A stretch of 39,319 nucleotides of DNA from Lactococcus petauri (lineage in GTDB: Bacteria > Bacillota > Bacilli > Lactobacillales > Streptococcaceae). Location of the stretch: positions 1 to 39,319 of the forward strand of contig NZ_MUIZ01000009.1 in NCBI RefSeq assembly GCF_002154895.1. The letters run 5' to 3'. Every line of letters begins with the position of its first letter. Positions within the stretch are counted from its first letter, which is position 1. This document shows positions 21,693 through 29,605 of the stretch, piece by piece. The notes beneath the pieces were generated by a model that had not been told where the DNA came from, did no database searches, and saw only the letters and a program-made list of their open reading frames with translations. A program made the position numbers and the translations under genes.

Positions 21693-23295
21693 CATTTTCT
21701 CCATTTCCTGTAGATTGTTGGGCTTTGAAAATTAATTCATCCATAGACATTTCTTGAGGAGAGTCTTGAGTTGTCTGTTCGTTTTCTTTCGAGGTACTTA
21801 CATTTTCAATAGCAAGTTTCTCTAAGCTCTTGGCCTGCTCAATTTCTTCTTCTAAGCTTAAAAATAATTTTTCCTCTTCTTTTTCATGAAGAACAGTTTT
21901 CATTTTTTCAATAAATTTAAGACCTAAGCGTTGTATTTGGGTAATGACAGATTGAAAATGTGTATGACCATTGGACTCAATTTTAAATTGTTGCACATAC
22001 TCAAACGTATCAGAAGGACAAGGAAGATCTACCGAAGCAAAAACTAAATAGATACTACTTTCTTGGATAAATTTTTCTTGACTTGTTTCAGCAACATCTT
22101 CAAAGAAAACTCGTTTAGCTAATTCGAAGATAACTTGCTCTGTCGGAAAATCTGGATTTAAACATAATAAATTTTTGTTCGAGCGCCATTCAGAAGGTGT
22201 AGGAAGTCCTTCTTCAAACACAATTTCTGCTTGCGTCAATTTGGATAAGCTAAGAAATAATGCTTTTAAATTTAGTCCACTATCATCTTTTGTGGCATTT
22301 CTTTTGATAAAGGTTTGGTCAGAAACTACAGGAAGGAGATGTGATTGATTTTCTTCATCAAGTACAAAGAGAAGAGGCACTCCTTTTGGAATTGTTTCAC
22401 CTTGATTAAGCCAGGAAGGAATTGTTTTTATGTTTCCCAACTCCTCTTTTTGGCTTTTGAGGAGGATTAAATTTTGAAAAGAAAGCGAAAGATTATGAGA
22501 CCAGTCCTTGAGAAATTTTTGATACTGACTTTTTTCTAAGAAGTGAGGAAGCTTTTTTTCAATGTAGGAATGAATGCCATCATAAGAAGCATCTTCAAGT
22601 AATCCGATTAATTCAGGATCACTTTTTTCTTCTTTTTGAAAATAGAGTTTCACGTTCTTTTCATAGAAATCATGAATATTTTCTTTAACATGTTTTGAAT
22701 AATCTGTTTTATTTTCTTCATAAAAATATAAATAATAGGCTGCTTCAGCTTCAGGTAAATCTTTAAAATCAGATTTTAATTTTTGCCAGGCCTTTTGTGC
22801 AAACAGCTCGTAGCAAATTGTTAGAAGGGAAGTGTTTTTTGAATTTTTCTGTTTAAGTAGTTCTAAAAATTCTACATCACCTTGTGCTTCTTCTAAAAGA
22901 GAGGAGAAGAGTTCTTCAATCTTTTTGTGAGCAATAGAGAGAGCTTCTTCTTTTTTCTTTGTTTCGTTTTCTGGATTATAAGTAAGAGAAGCTTCATATA
23001 TTTCCTCTTCTTTAAGAGAGGATTGTGTCCAAAAACTTTCTTGAATAAAAGTTGATGGTACGCCTAGAACTTCACTTGCATAATCCAAAGCAGCAATTAG
23101 AAGTCCGTTAGGGTTATTAGCCCCCAGGGACTCAAGATAGTCGTACATGTGGTAAGCATTTTTGGCAAGGGATAGAGCTGTAAATTGTGCATCTTTATTA
23201 AGCTTCTTGGCAATTTGTTGTTTCTGTCCTAGAAATTGATATTCATAATCTTTGGGAAAGTGAGGACTTTCTGCTTGTTCAGGTATTTTTATCAT
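21679..23295 (-). CDS. Large hypothetical conjugation protein (weak ArdC/LtrC-like features)
   Basis: A 538-residue soluble protein. Residues about 295-330 (SWLNQGETIPKGVPLLFVL) resemble the QG..v.kGekg.pv.f segment of ArdC/LtrC-type proteins. About residues 375-400 (LCLNPDFPTEQVIFELAKRVFFED) sit where those families have a metallopeptidase helix, but HExxH is absent. If the likeness is real, the peptidase is inactive. The C-terminal 80 residues are acidic and low complexity. An AAAGGA site precedes the ATG. Role unknown; anti-restriction or host protection after transfer would fit the ArdC comparison (inference). Confidence 0.6.
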   Translation of the reverse strand: MIKIPEQAESPHFPKDYEYQFLGQKQQIAKKLNKDAQFTALSLAKNAYHMYDYLESLGANNPNGLLIAALDYASEVLGVPSTFIQESFWTQSSLKEEEIYEASLTYNPENETKKKEEALSIAHKKIEELFSSLLEEAQGDVEFLELLKQKNSKNTSLLTICYELFAQKAWQKLKSDFKDLPEAEAAYYLYFYEENKTDYSKHVKENIHDFYEKNVKLYFQKEEKSDPELIGLLEDASYDGIHSYIEKKLPHFLEKSQYQKFLKDWSHNLSLSFQNLILLKSQKEELGNIKTIPSWLNQGETIPKGVPLLFVLDEENQSHLLPVVSDQTFIKRNATKDDSGLNLKALFLSLSKLTQAEIVFEEGLPTPSEWRSNKNLLCLNPDFPTEQVIFELAKRVFFEDVAETSQEKFIQESSIYLVFASVDLPCPSDTFEYVQQFKIESNGHTHFQSVITQIQRLGLKFIEKMKTVLHEKEEEKLFLSLEEEIEQAKSLEKLAIENVSTSKENEQTTQDSPQEMSMDELIFKAQQSTGNGENDDTE

Positions 23296-23316
23296 GCTTG
23301 TCCTTTCTTTTTAAAT

Positions 23317-23850
23317 CTAGTCATTTGAAATAACATTTGCTTCAGATGGATCTGTTGTATCCAACGTTTCAGACATGTTGCCATTTTGAATATCTTCCAA
23401 ATAAAAATAGTGGACATTCTTTTTTTCTGGTTGAATATTGGTTTCTGGTGTTCCTTCGACGAGGATATATTGGATACCCACTACTTTTTCAACACTTTTA
23501 ATTTTGAGGTTATTATTGGTTTTACTATCAAAATAATAAACCTTTAAGCTTATCTTATTCGTTTTAATATCTAATTGAGTGATTTCAACTCCGTTAAGTT
23601 GGTCATAACGGAAAATTGGTTTTATATGAAGGACACCGTCTTCTCCTTCTTCCAAAATGTACTGTTGTTCTTTTATCCAATCTTCTAACACAATTTTATA
23701 GTGGAAGGATAAATTGCTGCTTACGCCATTCTTTGATTTTTTTGTCTTAAAGCTATTTAAAATAAATTGATATGCCTCAATGGTTAATAAAATTAATAGT
23801 CCCCAAAGAACAAGTATAAGGGGAAGTTGCCAGTTGTTAAGTATATTCAT
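23317..23850 (-). CDS. Membrane-anchored hypothetical protein, 177 aa
   Basis: One N-terminal membrane helix (about residues 9-31, PLILVLWGLLILLTIEAYQF), a basic KTKKSKNG stretch, then a beta-rich domain of about 130 residues with alternating hydrophobic strands. Not recognised. The segment encoding KTKKSKNGV is identical over 26 bases to the start of the virB4 gene (33796-33821). Probably an accessory protein of the transfer channel, by position only. Confidence 0.6.
   Translation of the reverse strand: MNILNNWQLPLILVLWGLLILLTIEAYQFILNSFKTKKSKNGVSSNLSFHYKIVLEDWIKEQQYILEEGEDGVLHIKPIFRYDQLNGVEITQLDIKTNKISLKVYYFDSKTNNNLKIKSVEKVVGIQYILVEGTPETNIQPEKKNVHYFYLEDIQNGNMSETLDTTDPSEANVISND
23723..23748 (-). 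repeat. 26-base repeat shared with the virB4 start
   Basis: Identical to 33796-33821 in the same orientation, coding for KTKKSKNGV in both genes. Confidence 0.8.
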
Positions 23851-23913
23851 AATTTTTCCATTCTAGTGAGCTACTCTCACTTTAAGTTTTATCTATTTTT
23901 GAGTCTGTTAAAT

Positions 23914-25434
23914 TTAAAAAATTTCCATATCAAGATCTGCTTCCACTTTGTTTTGTTCATGAGAAATATCGTTGATATGCACAAGTGATTCAAGCAAGTG
24001 TTTTCGCCCTTCAGGTGGAAGTTCTTGTATTTTTTCACGTTGAGCATCTGTTAATTTCAAATTTAAGCTTTCAGCTTGTGCTTCAATATCTAGTAATTCT
24101 TCTTGTTGCTCTTTAATGGGAAGTTTCTCTAAATTTTCATTTGAAGCTTCTTTTTGGATTTGGTCTTTTGTTTCCGTTTTTACTAACTTCTCTGCTTCTT
24201 GTATTTTTTGCATATTGTTAAATTCATTCTGTAAATCGTTGACCCAGTATTGTACATCACTCCAGGGGTCTTTAGAAGCGTGTGAATCATCGCCAATATT
24301 TTTATATACTTCCTGATGCAAGCCCTCAAGAGTTGCCGAAATTTGTTCAATCTGAACTGTTTTAATCTGCTCTAACTCTTTCCCGCTCAATTGCTTCAAA
24401 TCAACAGTAATAGGACTGAAAAATTCATGATTTTCCAAAAATTTGTTGATGTCTATTTCCTTGATTTCCCCATAGAAATCATACAAGAATCTAACAACCA
24501 ATTCTGGTCCCCCGACTGCTCGTTCTCCTGTTTCTAAAAAGCTGTCAATATCATCAATAAGGATATTGACCTCGTAATCGGATAAGGTTTTACTTGCTGC
24601 TTCAATAAATTTCTCTTCATTTGTGAAGGTTTGAGGGAACTCAAAGCCTCGATCACGCCACTCATCAAAAGATTTTTTTAATGAATATTGGTTATCTGCC
24701 TTCATTTTCAGTTCTGGATCAATCGCTTTATTCCAAAGTTCTGTGAATTGAAGGTGTTCTTGAACTTTGAATTTGAAGCCATTCAACTCAAATTGGCTTT
24801 CTATTGTGGCAGTATACTCATAATCCATATGTGAAATGGTGGAGTTGTAGAATTTCTTTAAGTCCTCGTTCTTGTATTCTAAATTGTCATAGACTAAGTT
24901 TTTGAGTTCCTCATCAGTCACTTTGAAATCATCTGGCAAGGGGTTCGCAAGGTCTTGAATAGAAAAGTCATAAATGTTAACGGCATTATAAAAGTTACTG
25001 TCTGGATTACGGTCAATTTGTACAGCAAGGTCATAGACCTCTACTTCAGGTAAAATATCTAATTTCTCTGTCGTGTTCTTTTCGATCAAATCTGGTTTCT
25101 TTATTTTTTGATCCCGAATTCTTCTATTAATGACTTTGTAAATCTCTGCTTTTTTAGTCATCCTCCCCTCTTTATCAACATCACCGTTATATTTTGCAAT
25201 TGCTTCATACATATCCAATTCTAAGTCAGTGTAGAGTTCATCTTCTGAACGAAGCCAACTGTACCCTACATCCATCATAGTTTGAGAAATACCTGCTACT
25301 TCGATTCTATCAGCAATTATTTTTTCAATAATCTCTCTGTGATTTACTAGCCAAAAACCATGGCCGCCTATTGATGCATCTAAAACTTTAGATATTTGGT
25401 CATCTGTTGCAGACTGTAGTTTGTTATTTGTCAT
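23914..25434 (-). CDS. Hypothetical conjugation-operon protein with C-terminal shared module
   Basis: A 506-residue acidic soluble protein, not recognised. Residues 445-506 form a module shared with the next gene upstream: L-L-x-I-E-A-x-A-E-S-L-N, D-x-Q-R-E-K-I, L-P-x-E-G-R-K, with about 23 of 34 core positions identical and the same distance (62 residues) from both C-termini. The end is EADLDMEIF, like the DMEI end of the PC4-like protein. Ribosome site AGAGGA. It may be a docking or regulatory protein of the mating machine (inference). Confidence 0.6.
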   Translation of the reverse strand: MTNNKLQSATDDQISKVLDASIGGHGFWLVNHREIIEKIIADRIEVAGISQTMMDVGYSWLRSEDELYTDLELDMYEAIAKYNGDVDKEGRMTKKAEIYKVINRRIRDQKIKKPDLIEKNTTEKLDILPEVEVYDLAVQIDRNPDSNFYNAVNIYDFSIQDLANPLPDDFKVTDEELKNLVYDNLEYKNEDLKKFYNSTISHMDYEYTATIESQFELNGFKFKVQEHLQFTELWNKAIDPELKMKADNQYSLKKSFDEWRDRGFEFPQTFTNEEKFIEAASKTLSDYEVNILIDDIDSFLETGERAVGGPELVVRFLYDFYGEIKEIDINKFLENHEFFSPITVDLKQLSGKELEQIKTVQIEQISATLEGLHQEVYKNIGDDSHASKDPWSDVQYWVNDLQNEFNNMQKIQEAEKLVKTETKDQIQKEASNENLEKLPIKEQQEELLDIEAQAESLNLKLTDAQREKIQELPPEGRKHLLESLVHINDISHEQNKVEADLDMEIF

Positions 25435-25475
25435 TTTTCAAATCCTCTCTTTCTTTAATTAATAGATATATTGCT

Positions 25476-26135
25476 TTATACTTCAGCTTCTGGAATTTCT
25501 TTGAGCGCTTCTTGAGAAAGTGAGTGACCTTCCCTTAGGTTTGAAAACTCATTAATCATGTATTTCCGCCCCTCTAAAGGTAATTGACTTATTTTTTCTC
25601 GTTGCGTATCTGATATTTTTATGTTCAATGACTCTGCCATAGCTTCAATCTTTAAGAGGTCATTTTGAATTTCACTTACTGAGAAAGCTTGTGTAAAGTC
25701 AATTTGATTTGCTTCGACATCTAGGTAGTCTTCAAAGAGTTCAGGTTCTTCTTGGATTTGTTGTTCCAAAACCTCTTGTTCAAATAGACGTCGATTATCT
25801 TCTAAAAGCTTATCGACGTCACCCATGTTATCTAACGAATTTGGTAAGTCAATTTGTGCATGAACCAAGGCCCAAACCAAAGCGTATTGTTTATCATCCT
25901 GGTCTACAACAATATTTTTATCATCCAACAGGGGATATTCACGATCAAGAAACTTCAAAAAATTACTTTTCTCATCTCCAGATAAGCCATCCCAGAAGGT
26001 ATGAAGCAGTACTGGCGCCCCTCCTACCTCGTTCCAATCATGGATAATTTCTGAAGTGATCCCATGTTCTCGAGAGAAAAGTAATGCTAAAGTCTCGACC
26101 ATACGTTCTCTATCTTGATCAACAATTTGTTTCAT
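25476..26135 (-). CDS. Hypothetical protein, 219 aa, with the same C-terminal module
   Basis: Not recognised. An acidic helical protein; residues 158-219 are the shared C-terminal module also found in the 506-residue protein encoded just downstream. The N-terminal part (REHGITSEIIHDWNEVGG, then FLKFLDREYPLLDD) is unlike the neighbour, so the module has been joined to two different front parts. GAGGTGAAG precedes the start. A hairpin (26153-26182) lies just upstream. Confidence 0.6.
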   Translation of the reverse strand: MKQIVDQDRERMVETLALLFSREHGITSEIIHDWNEVGGAPVLLHTFWDGLSGDEKSNFLKFLDREYPLLDDKNIVVDQDDKQYALVWALVHAQIDLPNSLDNMGDVDKLLEDNRRLFEQEVLEQQIQEEPELFEDYLDVEANQIDFTQAFSVSEIQNDLLKIEAMAESLNIKISDTQREKISQLPLEGRKYMINEFSNLREGHSLSQEALKEIPEAEV

Positions 26136-26152
26136 TCTTCACCTCAAACTAA

Positions 26153-26182
26153 AAGAGTAGAAGACACCTGCCCTCTACTCTT
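26153..26182 (-). terminator. Internal operon hairpin (attenuator candidate)
   Basis: Perfect 9-base arms AAGAGTAGA / TCTACTCTT between the TOPRIM gene and the 219-residue gene, with a short T-run on the minus strand. It probably reduces downstream expression rather than ending the operon. Confidence 0.5.
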
Positions 26183-26238
26183 GTGTTATTTTTGTTTTTT
26201 TTATTATTATAATTAATTTTACGACACTCCACTTAGCT

Positions 26239-27366
26239 CTATACGTATAACTCTGAAAAATGATCTTTTTGAATTACTGAAGCAACCATGTGCTGTGTTT
26301 CTTTCATCTTTTGCTCTTGGTTTTTCAACTTCAAGTGATCGTTCCAATCAGCTTTAGTTGCTCCTGGGCGTAAAGGGGGCATATGTGGAACAACTTTCGT
26401 ATGTTTTAGACCAAGATTCAGAAAGAATTCTTTTCCAGCTTTATCATTATCGGTCGCAATGATAATTTTTAGTTTGTCTGTAAATCCTTTTTCATCCGCA
26501 TCTCTTAGCCACTGATGCGCCGGTATGACGTTCGCTTCAAGCTTTTTATAGCTCTCAATGTCTGAGCACAAGGCATCCACAATACTTTTAGAAATTGTTC
26601 CCTTGTTTAGCCCATGTAAAGCAACTAAACGAGCATTGTTAAGGCGTTCCTTATGTAGATCATAATATGCCATCATATCTAAAGGCCCTTCAAAAACATA
26701 AATTTTAAAAGGAGATTCCTTGGTTGATTGAGCAAAGCTCTTTTTTTCGCCAACATCAATTTGAAATCCTGAATAATGCTCAGATCCTCGTAATGTCTTT
26801 TTTAAACGTCCTTTTTTCTTGTACTTTTGCTTGTTGTACCATATACCTTGCAAAGCACCTCCAACAGTTCGACCTGTGAGATCTACATTTTTAAATACAA
26901 CAACAGGTTCAGTTTCTCCAGTTTTATAGTCTTTATAGATGCCTTGCGCAATTACACCTTTAGAGAGAAAAAAGTCTATCGTTTCATCCGATAGACCTCG
27001 TTCATTTTTTAAATATTTTCGTGCGTAATCAAATGATTTAGCCTCTGGAACACGATAGACAAATGGCTTTTGAGACTCCTTCTTTTGTGGAGAAAGAACT
27101 TGTGCATCTAAGCCAAGAATGTGCTGCAGCGCTTCTTTAAAAGAAACATCTTTAACTTGCTTGACCAAATCAATTGTATCTTTCCCTTTTAGCCCTCTAG
27201 AGAACCAATGATAGATATTTTTATCTGTATCAATAACTAAAGAGTCGTGTAACTTCCAAGAGTAGTAATGACTTGATATTTTATCAAGCTCCATACCTAA
27301 GCTTTCTGCGACAGACAAAATATCAGTATTTTTGGCCTCATTTTTAAGACGGTCTGGATCATACAT
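26239..27366 (-). CDS. TOPRIM primase-like protein
   Basis: A 375-residue protein. Residues about 8-85 follow the pattern of the DnaG CHC2 zinc-binding domain (LSVAESLGMEL, WFSRGLKGKDTIDLV, SFKEAL) but lack the zinc ligands. The TOPRIM domain is complete: acidic Glu226 in VFEGPLDMMAYY and the DxD of IATDNDKAGKEF (about residues 308-316). Related TOPRIM/DUF3991 proteins are carried by many conjugative elements and are thought to prime the incoming strand. Activity here is inferred; the missing zinc ligands suggest altered template recognition. AGGAG precedes the start. Confidence 0.82.
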   Translation of the reverse strand: MYDPDRLKNEAKNTDILSVAESLGMELDKISSHYYSWKLHDSLVIDTDKNIYHWFSRGLKGKDTIDLVKQVKDVSFKEALQHILGLDAQVLSPQKKESQKPFVYRVPEAKSFDYARKYLKNERGLSDETIDFFLSKGVIAQGIYKDYKTGETEPVVVFKNVDLTGRTVGGALQGIWYNKQKYKKKGRLKKTLRGSEHYSGFQIDVGEKKSFAQSTKESPFKIYVFEGPLDMMAYYDLHKERLNNARLVALHGLNKGTISKSIVDALCSDIESYKKLEANVIPAHQWLRDADEKGFTDKLKIIIATDNDKAGKEFFLNLGLKHTKVVPHMPPLRPGATKADWNDHLKLKNQEQKMKETQHMVASVIQKDHFSELYV

Positions 27367-27375
27367 AGGCTACTC

Positions 27376-28656
27376 CTATCCTACATTTTGCTTTTGCAGT
27401 GCGATGATATTATCAGCTTGCTGAAGCGTAGTTAAATCTTTCAAGACTTTATCCTGGTTGCGATTTACTTCAGACAAGGTTTCTTTAAAGCTCGACTCAA
27501 GTCCTTGAGTCAGTTCTGTTTGTCGCATGGCAAGTGCAGATTTCTTGCCTTCAAGAATATTAGACAAGTGCTGTGTTTCTTTATTAAAGCGTTTTGTTAC
27601 TTCGAGGGTTATTTTCTCTGCGTAAGTATCTTGAATGCTTTGAGCTGTACTCTTACGTTTGGCCTCGTTTTCTTGCTTGATTGCTGCAAGAGCTGCTTTA
27701 TGACGTTCCTCTTCAGCTTTGATATTAGAGGACAATTCTTCCAGGAGTTCTTGTTCTTTTTGATAAAGCATAGTTTCCTTCTCACCTTCAAATTGAACTC
27801 GGACTTTTTCTGGAATTTCTGCACGTCGATCTTGAGATGCAACTTCCGCATAGATTTTTTTATTTTCTGCTTCCAGGAACTCCAAAACCATTTGGCGTGC
27901 TTTTATCGCAAAACCTGCCATGAAGTCTTGGGCCGTCTCAAGATTTTCAACCTCAAACCCTTCTGCAGGCATTGAAGATGACGTTTTGAGAGAAACTGCT
28001 GTGGCTCTTCCAATAAGATCATCAAGTGAAGGCTCTACGTAATCTGCTCCAAGGTTTAAGCGTTTTTCAGGTTCTGAAGCAAGAGGAGAAACTGGAGAAG
28101 TAAATGGTTCTTCCATGTTGCTCTGATTTTCTTTGATGAAATTATATGAAGGACGTTCAATTTCCTCTGCAGCACGATTATTTTCTAAACCAGGATCATT
28201 TTTAATTTCTTCTTCGTTATTATTAAGGGGCATTGGATCTTGAACAGAAGAAGGAGTTTGATTTTGAGGAACTACTTCATCCCAAGAGGAAGCAAAATGA
28301 TTTACTTCTGATACAGGAGCTTCCCTCACTTCTTCGAAAGTATATCCTTGTTCTGAAATTTCAAAAGGCCCTGGTTTTTTCTTGAAAAATTCTTTAAGTT
28401 CACCATTCCAATCCGTATCTTTTGGCAATGGCAGATTGAACCGTTTTGCATAAACAACTTCTGCAGCTTCATTATTACGAATTTTAGAAACTAAAACGCT
28501 ACTTTTCAAGTAATCTCGATGAAAGCGTTGGTTTTCTTCGTCCAGGTGTTGGATAAGTTGAGTATTATCCATTATTTTTTCAGTATCGATGTAAGGGCAC
28601 TCTGTTAATTCATAATAAAATTTAGCCTTACGTTTTAAACCATCAAATAACTTCAT
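27376..28656 (-). CDS. Coiled-coil conjugation protein
   Basis: Start chosen at 28656 (MKLFDGLKRKAKF) 6 bases after GAGGA; an in-frame ATG at 28680 is less likely. About 426 residues: a conserved-looking N-terminal 100, an acidic proline-rich middle, and a long C-terminal coiled coil (about residues 225-420) rich in Glu, Lys and Gln. Not recognised. The start lies inside the preceding gene, so translation is coupled. A structural or scaffold role in the mating channel is plausible. Confidence 0.65.
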   Translation of the reverse strand: MKLFDGLKRKAKFYYELTECPYIDTEKIMDNTQLIQHLDEENQRFHRDYLKSSVLVSKIRNNEAAEVVYAKRFNLPLPKDTDWNGELKEFFKKKPGPFEISEQGYTFEEVREAPVSEVNHFASSWDEVVPQNQTPSSVQDPMPLNNNEEEIKNDPGLENNRAAEEIERPSYNFIKENQSNMEEPFTSPVSPLASEPEKRLNLGADYVEPSLDDLIGRATAVSLKTSSSMPAEGFEVENLETAQDFMAGFAIKARQMVLEFLEAENKKIYAEVASQDRRAEIPEKVRVQFEGEKETMLYQKEQELLEELSSNIKAEEERHKAALAAIKQENEAKRKSTAQSIQDTYAEKITLEVTKRFNKETQHLSNILEGKKSALAMRQTELTQGLESSFKETLSEVNRNQDKVLKDLTTLQQADNIIALQKQNVG

Positions 28657-28939
28657 GATGTTCCTCATTTCTATTTTCATTTTGACTTGGTGTCACCTTA
28701 GTGTCTGATTTTGTCTGACTATCTTCACCAACAAGTACCTGGATAGCTTCCATAGCATCAGTAAAGCTTAGGTCTGTATCACGCAGTACAGATTGAAACA
28801 TCTTATATTGAACTTCCTCAATCTCTTCCTGCAATTTTTTGATATTTTCATTTGCCTTATCTCGTGCAAGGATTTCCTTAGAAATTCTCCCCTGCAGACT
28901 AGATAAACGATTGAGATGTGTCTTAGGAATTTCCGCCAT
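28643..28939 (-). CDS. Small coiled-coil protein
   Basis: Start chosen at 28939 (MAEIPKTHLNRLSSLQGRI) with GGAGGAG upstream; the longer frame from 28981 would overlap the VirB8-like gene further. About 98 residues, mainly one helix (ANENIKKLQEEIEEVQYKM) with an acidic tail. Not recognised. It overlaps the neighbours on both sides, as expected for a tightly packed operon. Confidence 0.65.
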   Translation of the reverse strand: MAEIPKTHLNRLSSLQGRISKEILARDKANENIKKLQEEIEEVQYKMFQSVLRDTDLSFTDAMEAIQVLVGEDSQTKSDTKVTPSQNENRNEEHHEVI

Positions 28940-29576
28940 TATTTTTTTCTCCTCCTGGAAGTGCTTTAATATCTGTGACATCTAAAGCATCAACTTTAGA
29001 GTCCTGAACAGACAGGTTTATTTTTGCGACTACTGGATAGCCCTTGTCTTGGTAAATAGGGCACTCCGTATAGTAAAGCTCTACATAATACAGCGCCTTA
29101 TTACTCGCATCTTGAAAGACTTTGCTTTTGATATACGACCTTGAGACAAGTTGAGAGGAATTGCTCGTATTAATAGTTTTATCCTTTTCAAAGGCTTCAA
29201 TCATCAACTTAAGGCTCGTCGCATCTTCAGCAATATGTAAGTTTTGATAACCTTTTTCTGTCATTAAACTTTGAAGTTTATCTTGTCGTTCATCAATAGA
29301 TGAAGCGTTTAGCTCCCAACTGCTATAGACTTTCAAAAAATCTACAACGATTTTGCTGCTTTCTTCCTCTGATTTTTCACTACTATTTTTAGTAACAGCT
29401 TCTTCTTTTGAAGAACTATCATTTGTTTCTCGACTTTCTTGAACAATTTTTGGAGGAAGCTCTTTTTTACTAGAATTCCCACCGTGATAAATAATGTAGC
29501 CCGCAGCTCCGACAAGCGCTAAAATGAAACCTACGCTTATGATAATGAGCTTACGTACATTTGATCGATTGACCAT
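28923..29576 (-). CDS. VirB8-like single-pass membrane protein
   Basis: A 217-residue protein: short basic cytoplasmic N-terminus, one membrane helix (about 9-30), a Ser/Lys/Glu-rich linker and a periplasm-side domain of about 130 residues whose helix-then-sheet order (FLKVYSSWELN, then YYVELYYTECPI, VVAKINLSVQD) fits an NTF2-like VirB8/TcpC fold. VirB8 proteins nucleate the secretion channel. Assignment rests on topology and position next to the VirB1-like hydrolase. GGAGG precedes the start. Confidence 0.6.
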   Translation of the reverse strand: MVNRSNVRKLIIISVGFILALVGAAGYIIYHGGNSSKKELPPKIVQESRETNDSSSKEEAVTKNSSEKSEEESSKIVVDFLKVYSSWELNASSIDERQDKLQSLMTEKGYQNLHIAEDATSLKLMIEAFEKDKTINTSNSSQLVSRSYIKSKVFQDASNKALYYVELYYTECPIYQDKGYPVVAKINLSVQDSKVDALDVTDIKALPGGEKNNGGNS

Positions 29577-29605
29577 ACGGCCTCCTTATTCTTATATAGT
29601 TTAAA

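Noticed and set aside
26240-26249. Fourth TATACGTATA palindrome as another partition site
   Set aside because: It lies in the last codons of the TOPRIM gene, alone, and one chance copy in this AT-rich window is not improbable.
27505-27975. Plus-strand open frame of 156 codons
   Set aside because: It is antisense to the coiled-coil gene, Cys/Phe-rich as expected from complement of Lys/Glu codons, and has no ribosome site or neighbours.
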